From NCBI GenBank assembly GCA_036526135.1, contig DATCZA010000023.1, positions 96,361 through 160,360 on the forward strand: a stretch of 64,000 nt of DNA, in the 5' to 3' direction. The position numbers were made by a program, and so were the translations under genes. Positions 8,402-16,683 of this stretch are shown in pieces. The notes under the pieces were generated by a model, which worked only from the letters and a program-made list of their open reading frames with translations, had not been told where the DNA came from and did no database searches. Source of the DNA: UBA2965 sp036526135. Lineage in GTDB: Bacteria; Pseudomonadota; Gammaproteobacteria; Pseudomonadales; Azotimanducaceae. Within the stretch, counting starts at the first letter, position 1, and every line of letters starts with the position of its first letter.

Positions 8402-9249
8402 AGACTCATGTGGCCTTCGTAAACCAGTGTGGCGGGTCCGGCCATTCTAACCGTGGTCTCCGGGCCCTGCCAGGCGATGCGGACCTTGCCTCCCGGCAAC
8501 GATACCTTCACCCGGTCTTCCAGGTGGCCCAGCAGCTGGCCGGCAACGACGGCGGCGCATGCGCCCGTTCCGCAAGCCCGCGTTTCGCCCACCCCTCGCT
8601 CGTAGACGCGCAGCCGGATGAAATGCGGATCCACCACCTGGCAGAACCCGATGTTCGCGCCTTCGGGAAAGAACGGGTGGCGGGTCAGGCTGGCCCCCAC
8701 CGCGTCGACGGGCGCATCGGTGATCTGCGTTACGAAGAGCACCCCGTGAGGATTCCCGACGGAGACCGGGGTCACCTCATGCTCGCCCTCCCCCGCGCGC
8801 AACGTGAAGGTCCCGACCGCATCGCCCTGCGCGCCGCACGCCGCTTCCGGGCTGAACGGCACGTCTTCGGCCCGGGTGCTTGGAACCCCCAGATCGACCT
8901 CCACGGTCTCGGCGTCCAGCAGGGCCGTGGATATGGGCCCCGCCAACGTCTCGAGCACCAGGGTGTCTTTCGGGCTCAGCTTTCGCTCGGCGATGAATCT
9001 GGCCGCGCATCGGGCGCCGTTGCCGCACTGCTCCACCTCGGTGCCGTCCGCGTTGTAGATGCGGTAGCGGAAGTCCGCATCCGGGTCGGTGGGCGCCGAG
9101 ATGGTGAGCATCTGATCGAAGCCGATCCCGGTGCGGCGATCGGCCCAGGCGTGAATCTGTTCCCGGTTCGGCTCGAAATCCTGGCTGATCAGGTCCAGCA
9201 CCATGAAGTCGTTACCGAGCCCGTGCATCTTCGCGAACTCGAGCTTCAT
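8398..9249 (-). CDS. dapF: Diaminopimelate epimerase
   Basis: 283-residue cofactor-free racemase converting LL- to meso-diaminopimelate for lysine and peptidoglycan. The two catalytic cysteines are present: Cys75 in EQCGNGARC and the second in GETRACGTGACA. The N terminus KMHGLGNDF fixes the start at ATG 9249; the frame stays open far upstream but that part lies antisense-free over lysA coding sequence and is not dapF. The ATG overlaps the lysA stop by 4 bp. Confidence 0.97.
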   Translation of the reverse strand: MKLEFAKMHGLGNDFMVLDLISQDFEPNREQIHAWADRRTGIGFDQMLTISAPTDPDADFRYRIYNADGTEVEQCGNGARCAARFIAERKLSPKDTLVLETLAGPISTALLDAETVEVDLGVPSTRAEDVPFSPEAACGAQGDAVGTFTLRAGEGEHEVTPVSVGNPHGVLFVTQITDAPVDAVGASLTRHPFFPEGANIGFCQVVDPHFIRLRVYERGVGETRACGTGACAAVVAGQLLGHLEDRVKVSLPGGKVRIAWQGPETTVRMAGPATLVYEGHMSL

Positions 9250-10520
9250 CGCCACGTCTCCGCGTGCTCCGCCTCGAGCTCCAGGGCGAGCTGATCGCGA
9301 GTGGTTTCGCGGCGCCGCACCACCCGGAAGCGGTCTCCGGCGACCAGAACCTCCGCGGGTCTGGGACGCGTGTTGTAGTTGGAGCTCTGCACCATCCCGT
9401 AGGCCCCGGCGGACATGACGGCCAGAAGGTCGCCTTCCTGAAGGGCCAGTTCTCTGCGTTCGGCCAGGAAGTCGCCGGTCTCGCAGACGGGGCCCACCAC
9501 GTCCCAGCACAGCTCGGCCGCCCCCGCTCGCGGCGTGACGGGACGGACCTCGTGCCACGCCTGGTACAGCGCCGGGCGGATCAGATCGTTCATGGCAGCG
9601 TCGACCACCGCGAAGTTCTTCTCGGTCTCGGCCGTCGTTGGTTTCAGGAATCGCGTTCGGGTCAGCAGCACGCCGCCGTTCCCCACCAGATACCTGCCGG
9701 GTTCCAGCAGGAGCTTGAGTTCCCGGCCGCGCAGCAGCTCGCAAAGGGCCGCACCGTATGCCTCGACGTCGAGCTCCTCCTCGTCCCCGTAGCGGATGCC
9801 CAGCCCGCCGCCCACGTCCACGTGTTCCAGGCGGATTCCCTCCGCGGACAGCCGGTCGGTGAGTTCCAGCAGGTTGCGAAGGGCGTCGATCAGCGGGTCG
9901 ATGGTGCCGATCTGGGAGCCGATGTGGCAGTCGATCCCGTGCACGGATAGGTACTCGTCTGCCTGCGCCCGCCTGTACAGCTCGACCGCCTGGCCCGGCG
10001 GTATACCGAACTTGTTGCTGCGTAACCCCGTGGAGATGTAGGGATGCGTCCCGGCATCCACGTCCGGGTTGACCCGGATGGACATGGGCGCCTGGCGCTT
10101 GAGCACCCGTGCCCGCTCGCTCAGGCAGTCGAGCTCGCTGGCGCTCTCCACGTTGAAGCAGCGGATGCCGAGCTTGAGCGCGAAGTCGATCTCGGCCACC
10201 GACTTGCCTACCCCGGAGAAAATCACCCTGGCAGGGTCGCCTCCTGCGCTGATGACCCGCTGCAGCTCGCCGCCGGAGACGATGTCGAAACCGGCGCCCT
10301 GCTCAGCGAAGAGCCTCAGAATGGCCAGATTGGCGTTGGCCTTGACCGCGTAGCAGACGTCCGCGTCGAGCTCGCCGAGCGCGCGGCGCAGCCGCTGGTA
10401 CTGCGCCTTCAGGTGGGCGGTCGAGTAGACGTACGTCGGCGTGCCGACCGCCTCGGCAATCCGCGGCAGCGGCACGTTCTCCGCGTGGAGCACCCCGTCT
10501 GTGATGGAGAAGGCGTCCAC
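9246..10520 (-). CDS. lysA: Diaminopimelate decarboxylase
   Basis: PLP enzyme of the alanine-racemase fold making lysine from meso-diaminopimelate, the last step of the pathway. The PLP lysine is Lys60 in CYAVKANAN. Substrate-binding motifs HIGSQI, GGGLGIRY and EPGRYLV, and the partner-subunit cysteine GPVCETGDF, are present. The frame is open to 10613, but the family N terminus (DAFSITDGVLHAENVPLP) begins at GTG 10520. That GTG lies one base after the lptM stop, giving 424 residues. It is co-transcribed with lptM upstream and dapF downstream. Confidence 0.96.
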   Translation of the reverse strand: MDAFSITDGVLHAENVPLPRIAEAVGTPTYVYSTAHLKAQYQRLRRALGELDADVCYAVKANANLAILRLFAEQGAGFDIVSGGELQRVISAGGDPARVIFSGVGKSVAEIDFALKLGIRCFNVESASELDCLSERARVLKRQAPMSIRVNPDVDAGTHPYISTGLRSNKFGIPPGQAVELYRRAQADEYLSVHGIDCHIGSQIGTIDPLIDALRNLLELTDRLSAEGIRLEHVDVGGGLGIRYGDEEELDVEAYGAALCELLRGRELKLLLEPGRYLVGNGGVLLTRTRFLKPTTAETEKNFAVVDAAMNDLIRPALYQAWHEVRPVTPRAGAAELCWDVVGPVCETGDFLAERRELALQEGDLLAVMSAGAYGMVQSSNYNTRPRPAEVLVAGDRFRVVRRRETTRDQLALELEAEHAETWR

Positions 10521-10521
10521 G

Positions 10522-10638
10522 TCAGGGCCGGTGGCTGGCGGCGGGCGCTTCTGACTGAGCGTCGGGCAGCTCCAGGGGACCCTTCTGACCGCACATGACC
10601 GCCTGAGAGGCAAGAATGATTAACAGGATCCAGCGCAC
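10522..10638 (-). CDS. lptM: LPS translocon maturation lipoprotein LptM (YifL/LppL)
   Basis: A 38-residue ORF starting at GTG 10638. It has a very short hydrophobic leader (RWILLIILASQAV), then Cys16 followed by GQKGPLELP. The CGxKGPLxLP motif is the signature of LptM, which assists LptD oxidative folding in the outer membrane, and lptM-lysA-dapF order is conserved in gammaproteobacteria. Only 1 bp separates it from lysA. The residue before the lipid Cys is Met (AVMC), whereas lipoboxes normally have Gly/Ala/Ser there. That is odd for lipidation but the rest matches well. An AT-rich TATACT at 10668-10673 could be its -10 box. Confidence 0.82.
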   Translation of the reverse strand: MRWILLIILASQAVMCGQKGPLELPDAQSEAPAASHRP

Positions 10639-10703
10639 CGGTGGCTCGCAGCTAGGCCGAACGAGTCAGTATACACCGCCTCATGGCGGCGCAGCGGCCG
10701 CGG

Positions 10704-12083
10704 TCAAAGCCGGTCGCGGGCGCGGGCTGCCGCCTCGCGCACGCTGTCGGGGGCGGTGCCGCCCGGGTGATTGCGCGCACTGACGGACCCCTCGAGCGTG
10801 AGCACGGAAAACACGTCCTCGCCTATGCTGTCGCTGAACGCGCGCAGCTCCTCGATCGTCAGCTCGTCGAGACCCTTGCCCTGCCCGATCGCGTGCGCCA
10901 CGGCGCGGCCCACCACCTCGTGGGCGTCCCGGAAGGGCACATCGCGCCGCACCAGGTAATCGGCCAGGTCCGTCGCGGTGGTAAAGCCCGCGGCGGCGGC
11001 CGAACGCATCCGCTCCCGATTGGGGGTGATGGCCGGGACGAGGCCGTTCAGAGCCGTCAGGCAATCGCGCAGGGTGTCCACCGTGTCGAACAGCGGCTCC
11101 TTGTCCTCCTGGTTGTCCTTGTTGTAGGCCAGCGGCTGGCCTTTCATCAGCGTCAGCAGAGCCACCAGGTTGCCGGCCACCCTGCCCGACTTGCCCCGGA
11201 TCAGCTCGGGGACGTCGGGGTTCTTCTTCTGCGGCATGATGCTCGAGCCCGTGCAGAAACGATCGGGCAGCTCGACGAATCCGAACTGCTGGGACGTCCA
11301 CAGCACCAGCTCCTCGCTCCAGCGAGAAAAGTGGTTCATCGTCAACGCGGCAACCGACGTGAACTCGATGGCGAAGTCCCGGTCGCTCACCGCGTCCAGC
11401 GAGTTCTCGGCCACGGCGCCGAATCCGAGCTCGGCAGCGACACCGGCCCGATCGATGGGATAGGTGGTGCCGGCAAGCGCCGCGCTGCCCAGGGGCATGA
11501 CGTCCACGCGCCGGCGGCAGTCATTGAGGCGGTCGCGGTCGCGGTGAAGCATCTCGAACCACGCCAGCAGATGGTGGCCGAACGTTACGGGCTGCGCCGG
11601 CTGCAGATGCGTGAAACCGGGCATGACGGTGTCCGCGTGGGCTTCGGCCAGGTCCACCAGCGCGCCGAGCAGCTGGGTTTCCAAAGCGACCAGCTCGTCG
11701 ATGGCGTCCTTCAGGTAGAGCCGGATATCGGTGGCGACCTGGTCGTTGCGGGACCGGCCCGTGTGCAGCTTTTTCCCGGTTTCTCCAATGAGCTCGATAA
11801 GGCGCGACTCCACGTTCATGTGGACGTCCTCGAGCTCAACCCGCCAGGCGAGCTCGCCTTCGTCGATCTCTTTGTGAATCGCCTGCAATCCCGATACGAT
11901 CTCGTTGCGCTCACCTTCGGTGAGCACGCCGATCCGGCTCAGCATGTTGGCGTGGGCGATGGAGCCCCTGATATCGTGATGGTAAAGACGCTTATCGAAT
12001 GCCACCGAGGCCGTGAACGATTCGACGAACGCATCGGTGGCTTCCGAAAAGCGGCCGCCCCAGGGTTTTGAATCTCGGCTCAT
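10704..12083 (-). CDS. argH: Argininosuccinate lyase
   Basis: 459-residue member of the fumarase/aspartase superfamily that splits argininosuccinate into arginine and fumarate. The superfamily signature GSSIMPQKKNPD is in the flexible catalytic loop, and THLQPAQPVTFGHH and the N-terminal KPWGGRFSE are typical. It is divergent from the algZ-like kinase, with only 25 bp between the start codons. The same argH/algZ arrangement is known in Pseudomonas. Confidence 0.97.
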   Translation of the reverse strand: MSRDSKPWGGRFSEATDAFVESFTASVAFDKRLYHHDIRGSIAHANMLSRIGVLTEGERNEIVSGLQAIHKEIDEGELAWRVELEDVHMNVESRLIELIGETGKKLHTGRSRNDQVATDIRLYLKDAIDELVALETQLLGALVDLAEAHADTVMPGFTHLQPAQPVTFGHHLLAWFEMLHRDRDRLNDCRRRVDVMPLGSAALAGTTYPIDRAGVAAELGFGAVAENSLDAVSDRDFAIEFTSVAALTMNHFSRWSEELVLWTSQQFGFVELPDRFCTGSSIMPQKKNPDVPELIRGKSGRVAGNLVALLTLMKGQPLAYNKDNQEDKEPLFDTVDTLRDCLTALNGLVPAITPNRERMRSAAAAGFTTATDLADYLVRRDVPFRDAHEVVGRAVAHAIGQGKGLDELTIEELRAFSDSIGEDVFSVLTLEGSVSARNHPGGTAPDSVREAAARARDRL

Positions 12084-12108
12084 GGTGACAAGAGGGTTCC
12101 TTTAGCGG

Positions 12109-13149
12109 ATGGCCGATTATAGCAACCATCGCGAGCGGTTCGTGGTCCCCGAGCTTTGCAACGCGGCGGCCATTTCCCTGCTCGTGCTCTTCGGTGAGCT
12201 TCTGGTTCTGGTGCTGCTGTTCGCCGGCGGCCCCATCACGTGGCTCCGGCTCGCGCTCATGTCCCTGTTCGTGCAGTGGGTTGTCATCATGAGCGCGGGA
12301 GCCCTGTGCTGGACGCGAGCCTGGCTCTCCCGGTTCGCGGTGGTGCCTGGCGCCGTGCTCGCTTTCTCGATGGTCATGGCGATCACCCTGTTCGTCGGGA
12401 TCAGCGCCGATCGGATCATGGCTCCGCCCGGCGTGGAAGCGATCAACTGGATTGGCATTCTCGGCCAGCTCCTCATTTCCGGGATCATCACTTCCCTGGC
12501 GCTGCGCTTCCTGTACGTCCAGCAGCAGCTGCGCGCTCAGGAGCAGTCGGAGCTCCAGTCGCGCATCCAGGCGTTGCAGTCGCGCATTCGCCCGCACTTC
12601 CTGTTCAACAGCATGAACATCATCGCAAGCCTCATCGCCACCGACCCCGAGACCGCGGAGTCTGTCGTGGAGGACCTCTCCGAGCTCTTTCGTGCCAGCC
12701 TCAACGACGCGGGAAATCAGGTGCCGCTGCAGGACGAGCTGGAGCTTTGCGAGCGTTACGTGCGCATCGAGTCCCTGCGGCTCGGTGATCGGCTGCGCGT
12801 CGAATGGAACGTGGACGACTCGGGCCAGAATCTCAAGATTCCTCTGCTGACTCTGCAGCCACTTCTGGAAAATGCCATCTACCACGGGGTCCAGCCGCTG
12901 CCGGAAGGCGGCACGATCACCGTTCATCTGTGGCTGGAGGGGAATGACGTCAACGTTCGCATCACCAACCCGATACCGGAGGGCGAGGCGAGCAACAGCA
13001 GCGCGGGAAACCGAATGGCAGTCAACAACATTCGCAGCAGGCTGATGGTGTTGTACGGTACCCGTGCGGAATTGAGGGCGGCGCCCGAGGAAGGGCTGTT
13101 CGTCACGTCGCTGAAGTACCCGGTGTCGAACATGCCGTTGCAGACATGA
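12109..13149 (+). CDS. LytS/AlgZ-type sensor histidine kinase
   Basis: 346-residue membrane kinase. About four hydrophobic helices fill residues 18-135 and are followed by a short coiled coil and the His_kinase domain. The phosphorylated histidine is His163 in IRPHFLFNSMN, and the N-box LQPLLENAIYHGV is in the HATPase region. The DGGS-type G boxes are reduced, as is usual in this family. It sits before a LytTR regulator and next to argH and hemC, which is the position of algZ (fimS) in Pseudomonas; there AlgZ/AlgR controls pili and exopolysaccharide. The target here is unknown. Confidence 0.9.
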   Translation: MADYSNHRERFVVPELCNAAAISLLVLFGELLVLVLLFAGGPITWLRLALMSLFVQWVVIMSAGALCWTRAWLSRFAVVPGAVLAFSMVMAITLFVGISADRIMAPPGVEAINWIGILGQLLISGIITSLALRFLYVQQQLRAQEQSELQSRIQALQSRIRPHFLFNSMNIIASLIATDPETAESVVEDLSELFRASLNDAGNQVPLQDELELCERYVRIESLRLGDRLRVEWNVDDSGQNLKIPLLTLQPLLENAIYHGVQPLPEGGTITVHLWLEGNDVNVRITNPIPEGEASNSSAGNRMAVNNIRSRLMVLYGTRAELRAAPEEGLFVTSLKYPVSNMPLQT

Positions 13150-13232
13150 GCGCGGCGGCGAGCGCGGCGGCAAGCGCGGCGGCGAGCGCGGCGGCGAGCC
13201 TGGAGACCAGCACGCTCAGGGAGGGGATATGA
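13146..13232 (+). CDS. Mini-ORF of Ser/Ala repeats overlapping algZ-like stop and algR-like start
   Basis: A 28-codon ORF. Its ATG overlaps the kinase stop (ATGA at 13146) and its TGA overlaps the regulator ATG (ATGA at 13229). It reads Met then four SAAA-type units, then SLETSTLREGI. It could be a coupling peptide that carries ribosomes across the repeat to the regulator gene, or only a by-product of repeat growth between coupled genes. No database family is recognised. The AGGGAGGGG ribosome site of the regulator lies inside it. Confidence 0.4.
   Translation: MSAAASAAASAAASAAASLETSTLREGI
13149..13196 (+). repeat. 12-bp tandem repeat, four copies
   Basis: Four head-to-tail copies of AGCGCGGCGGCG (the second ends in A) with a partial fifth. 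The repeat lies exactly between the two-component genes. Copy number changes would keep frame (12 = 4 codons). Confidence 0.9.
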
Positions 13233-13963
13233 GCATCAGGGTTCTCATCGTGGACGACGAACAGCTGGCCCGAGATCGCCTGTCGCGAATGGTGGCCGAG
13301 CTGGACGATTACGAGGTAGCCGGTGAGGCTGGCACCGGGCAGGACGCCGTGCGCCTGGTGGCTGACCTGCAGCCGGAGATCATCCTGCTCGATATCCGAA
13401 TGCCGGGCATGGACGGGCTGGAAGCAGCGCGTCATCTGGAGTCGGTCGACGAGCCCCCGGCCGTCATCTTCTGCACGGCCTACGAGGAGCACGCCATCGA
13501 GGCGTTCAACCTCCAGGCCGTCGGGTACCTTCTGAAACCCGTGCGCCGGGAGAACCTGCGCCAAGCGCTCGGCAACGCTCAGCGGGTCAACAAAGCTCAG
13601 CTGGCAGCGCTCTCGGATGACGGCAGCCGACGCCGCTCCCATATCTCCGCGCGCACGCGCAAGGGCATCGAGCTCGTACCCCTCGAAGCCGTGCGCTACT
13701 TTCAGGCCGATCAGAAGTACGTCACCGTGCGCCACGGCGAGGGCGAGCTGATCATCGACGAAACCCTTCGCGAACTAGAGCGCGAGTTCGGCGAGCTGTT
13801 CATCCGCGTCCATCGCAACGCCCTGGTGGCCGCGCGCCACATCATCGCGCTCGATCGTCTGGGCGACGGCCACTACCAGATCCGCCTCAACGACGTCGAC
13901 GAGCACATCGACATCAGCCGGCGCCACGTGGCCTCCGTGCGCAAGTTTGTCAGGAACCTGTGA
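13229..13963 (+). CDS. LytTR-family response regulator (AlgR-like)
   Basis: 244-residue regulator. Residues 1-120 form a receiver domain with acidic pocket Asp9-Asp10, phosphorylation site Asp55 (ILLDIRMPG), and conserved Thr and Lys in FCTAYEEHA and LLKPV. Residues about 140-240 are a LytTR DNA-binding domain (ISARTRKGIELVPLEAVRYFQAD, FIRVHRNALVA, SRRHVASVRKFV). It is paired with the upstream kinase and overlaps the hemC GTG start by 4 bp. It is the positional equivalent of AlgR, a regulator of alginate, pilus and virulence genes in Pseudomonas. Confidence 0.92.
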   Translation: MSIRVLIVDDEQLARDRLSRMVAELDDYEVAGEAGTGQDAVRLVADLQPEIILLDIRMPGMDGLEAARHLESVDEPPAVIFCTAYEEHAIEAFNLQAVGYLLKPVRRENLRQALGNAQRVNKAQLAALSDDGSRRRSHISARTRKGIELVPLEAVRYFQADQKYVTVRHGEGELIIDETLRELEREFGELFIRVHRNALVAARHIIALDRLGDGHYQIRLNDVDEHIDISRRHVASVRKFVRNL

Positions 13964-14877
13964 GCGCATTACGGCTCGTCATAGCCACGCGGCAGAGTCA
14001 GCTTGCCTTGTGGCAGGCCAACTTCGTCAGCGCGCGTCTTCGCGAGGCCCATCCGGGCCTCACCGTGGAACTCCTCGGCATCACCACCCGTGGGGACCGA
14101 TGGCTTTCTTCGCCCCTCGCCGAGGTCGGCGGCAAGGGCCTGTTCATCAAGGAGCTCGAAGAAGCGCTTGCCTCGGGCACGGCCGACGTCGCCGTGCACT
14201 CGGTAAAGGACGTGCCGGCGGAGCTTCCCGAAGGATTCGCCATGCCGGTCATCGCCTATCGTGAGGATCCCCGTGACGTGCTGGTTAGCCGGGATGGGGT
14301 GACTCTGGCCGGGTTGCACGCCGGTGCCCGGGTCGGCTCATCGAGCCTGCGCAGGCAGGCTCAGCTCCTGGCCCGGCGCCCCGATCTGCTGATCGAGCCC
14401 ATCCGGGGCAACGTGGACACCCGGCTGCGCAAGCTGGACGACGGCGATTACGACGCCCTGGTGCTGGCCGCAGCGGGTCTCGCCCGGCTGGGACTGGCGG
14501 GGCGCGCCAGCGAGTACCTGGCAACCGACGACTGCCTGCCCGCCGCCGGCCAGGGAGCGCTGGGCATCGAGTGCCGGGCGGGCGACGGGCGCGTGCGGGC
14601 ACTGCTCGAACCCCTCGAAGATGCTCAGGTTGCTGCCTGCGTTTGCGCCGAGCGCACGGTGAGCGCCGTGCTGGGAGCGGATTGCACGGCCCCGCTGGCC
14701 GCACACGCCACGCCGCTCGGCCAAGGCGTGATGCTGCAATCCCGTCTGGCGACCACCGACGGCCGGAAGATTCTGGAAGCCCGTGGCGAGGGGGCCGATC
14801 CGGTAGCCGTGGGCAAATCGGTCGCCGAGTCGCTTTTGGCGCAGGGCGCGGCCGAGGTGCTCGGCGGCGGAGATTGA
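13960..14877 (+). CDS. hemC: Hydroxymethylbilane synthase (porphobilinogen deaminase)
   Basis: 305-residue enzyme joining four porphobilinogens into hydroxymethylbilane. IATRQSQLALWQA, GGKGLFIKELEEAL and the AVHSVKDVP loop are intact. The cysteine that holds the dipyrromethane cofactor is Cys242, in GADCTAPL. Most bacterial enzymes have GGCQxP here, so this is a local variant with the essential Cys kept. The GTG start overlaps the regulator stop by 4 bp, so the haem genes and the regulator may share a transcript. Confidence 0.97.
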   Translation: MSALRLVIATRQSQLALWQANFVSARLREAHPGLTVELLGITTRGDRWLSSPLAEVGGKGLFIKELEEALASGTADVAVHSVKDVPAELPEGFAMPVIAYREDPRDVLVSRDGVTLAGLHAGARVGSSSLRRQAQLLARRPDLLIEPIRGNVDTRLRKLDDGDYDALVLAAAGLARLGLAGRASEYLATDDCLPAAGQGALGIECRAGDGRVRALLEPLEDAQVAACVCAERTVSAVLGADCTAPLAAHATPLGQGVMLQSRLATTDGRKILEARGEGADPVAVGKSVAESLLAQGAAEVLGGGD

Positions 14878-14878
14878 G

Positions 14879-15580
14879 TTGCGCGTCTGGGTGACCCGAA
14901 CCCAACCCGGCGCCGACCGCCAGGCCCGAAGGCTGAGAGCGGCCGGCCACGAGCCGGTCGTGGGCCCGGCGCTGAGAATCGTGGAGGTGCCCGGCGGCGC
15001 GCCTCGCGGACCTTTTACCGACGTGGTCTATCTTTCCGAGCATGCCGTTCGGTTTGGCATTGCGCGCCTGACCAACCAGGCGTGGTTCTCCGGTGCGCGC
15101 GCCCATGCCGTGGGAGCAGCGACCGCCGAGCACCTGGCCGTTGCCGGGATTCGTGCGGGCTTCCCTGAGCAGGCGAGCTCCGAGGGGCTGCTCTCGCTGC
15201 CGGAATTTGCCGATGCCCGGGGCCTGACGGTGCTCATCGTCTGCGGAGAAGGAGGGCGGGATCTGCTCGAGACGACGTTGACGGCAAGGGGCGCCAGGGT
15301 GGAAAAGCTCGTCGTCTACCGGCGCCGCGCCGTGGACGAGGCCCCTCCGGATGTCGGCTCGGTGGACGCCATCGCCGTCTCCAGCGGCGATGGATTCGCG
15401 GCGGTGGCGCGGTTATGGTTTGCCGCAGGCGGTCGCGGGGACGTGCCGGTGTTGGCGCCGTCCCCACGGGTGGCCGGGCTGGGTTCCGCATTGGGGTTCA
15501 GTAACGTATACACATGTGCGGGAGCCGGCGCCGATGCCCTGCTAAAGGCGCTCGAGTCCGTGAGTTCGACGGGTAGGTGA
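14879..15580 (+). CDS. hemD: Uroporphyrinogen-III synthase
   Basis: 233-residue enzyme closing and inverting ring D of hydroxymethylbilane. Sequence is poorly conserved in this family, but the N terminus LRVWVTRTQPGADRQARRLRAAGHEP, the GxGGRDLLExTLxARGARVEKLVVYRR pattern and SSGDGFAAV support it. The start is TTG 14879, one base after the hemC stop. It follows hemC and precedes hemX, the standard order. Confidence 0.92.
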   Translation: MRVWVTRTQPGADRQARRLRAAGHEPVVGPALRIVEVPGGAPRGPFTDVVYLSEHAVRFGIARLTNQAWFSGARAHAVGAATAEHLAVAGIRAGFPEQASSEGLLSLPEFADARGLTVLIVCGEGGRDLLETTLTARGARVEKLVVYRRRAVDEAPPDVGSVDAIAVSSGDGFAAVARLWFAAGGRGDVPVLAPSPRVAGLGSALGFSNVYTCAGAGADALLKALESVSSTGR

Positions 15581-16683
15581 TGGACGACGATACCAGCAAA
15601 GGTCCGGCCGGCGACGACGCCATCGGTGAGCCCGCCCCGGAGGCGACAGAATCCGCTTCCAGGACCTCAGGGGAGGCAGCTGACCAGGCCGCGAAGGCAG
15701 CGTCGGCAAAACCGCGCGGCCGCCTTCTCGGCGGGCTTGGCCTCCTGCTCGCCCTGGGCGCGCTTTGCGGGGTCGGCTATCTCTATTACCTCCTCGTCTT
15801 CCTGGGACCGTCGGATGAGCTCGATGCCCGGCTCGGGCGCCTGGAGGCGTCTCTTCCAGAGATCCGCCGAGATCTCGCGGCGGCGCGCGACGCGCAGGCC
15901 GAGGAGATCGAGAGCGCCGTCGCCGCTCAGCAGGCGTCACTGGACGAGACCCGTAGAGCGCTCCTCGGGGCGCTCAACGAGGTCACCGCCGCCGCGGCCC
16001 CCGCCCCCCGGGAATGGAAGATCGCCGAGGTGGAGTACCTGCTCAGGATTGCCAACCATCGGGTGCTCATGGAGGGTGACGTGGAGGCCGCCCTGCAGCT
16101 CATGGGGGCTGCTGATGTCATTCTCGAGGAGCTCGACGATTTTGCCTTCTTTCAGGTTCGCGCCCGGCTGGCCGACGAGATGCTGGCGCTCAAGGGCGTC
16201 CGCGGCGGCGACCTGCAGGGCGTTTACCTTCGCCTGGAAGCCATTAAGACCAGCATCGGCGAGTTGCCCGTCCGGCTGCCCGACTACTTCCGACCGGAGA
16301 GCTCTGCAGACGCGTCTGTGGAGGCTGAAGGCTTCTGGAGCGCGCTGGCCGCGGAGCTTTCCGGCTATTTTCAGCTGCGCCGATTCGACGGCGCGACCAA
16401 GCCGCTCATGGCGCCGGAAGAGAACGCTTACTTAGAGCTCAACCTGCGGCTGGCCATGGAGCGTGCCCAACTCGCCGTTCTGCGCCGCAATCAGCTCGTC
16501 TTCGAGCGGAGCCTCTCCAGCGCCCGCGAATGGATTCTCGAGTTACTCGACCCTGACGATCCGAGCGTCGAGCAGGTTGCCGAGGAGCTGGACGCGCTGA
16601 GCACGCTCAAGCTCGAGCGGGATCTGCCCGACGTGTCGGGCTCCCTCACCGCGCTGCTCGAGCTCCGCCGGGGCAACCCGTGA
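15580..16683 (+). CDS. hemX: HemX-type membrane protein (uroporphyrinogen-III C-methyltransferase-like domain protein)
   Basis: About 367-residue single-pass inner-membrane protein. An acidic/Ala-rich cytosolic tail (1-47) is followed by one hydrophobic helix (about 49-73, LLGGLGLLLALGALCGVGYL) and a large helical periplasmic domain that includes EWKIAEVEYLLRIANHRVLME, the HemX family signature. The methyltransferase name is historical; catalytic motifs for SAM methylation are not seen. The ATG at 15580 shares a base with the hemD stop; an in-frame GTG lies one codon earlier. It is translationally coupled to hemY. Confidence 0.9.
   Translation: MDDDTSKGPAGDDAIGEPAPEATESASRTSGEAADQAAKAASAKPRGRLLGGLGLLLALGALCGVGYLYYLLVFLGPSDELDARLGRLEASLPEIRRDLAAARDAQAEEIESAVAAQQASLDETRRALLGALNEVTAAAAPAPREWKIAEVEYLLRIANHRVLMEGDVEAALQLMGAADVILEELDDFAFFQVRARLADEMLALKGVRGGDLQGVYLRLEAIKTSIGELPVRLPDYFRPESSADASVEAEGFWSALAAELSGYFQLRRFDGATKPLMAPEENAYLELNLRLAMERAQLAVLRRNQLVFERSLSSAREWILELLDPDDPSVEQVAEELDALSTLKLERDLPDVSGSLTALLELRRGNP

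Noticed and set aside
8398..9744. Upstream extension of dapF by about 165 codons
   Set aside because: The extra part overlaps lysA in another frame; DapF family N terminus (MHGLGNDF) begins at 9249.
13149..13196. CRISPR-like array
   Set aside because: Units are directly adjacent without spacers and only 12 bp long.
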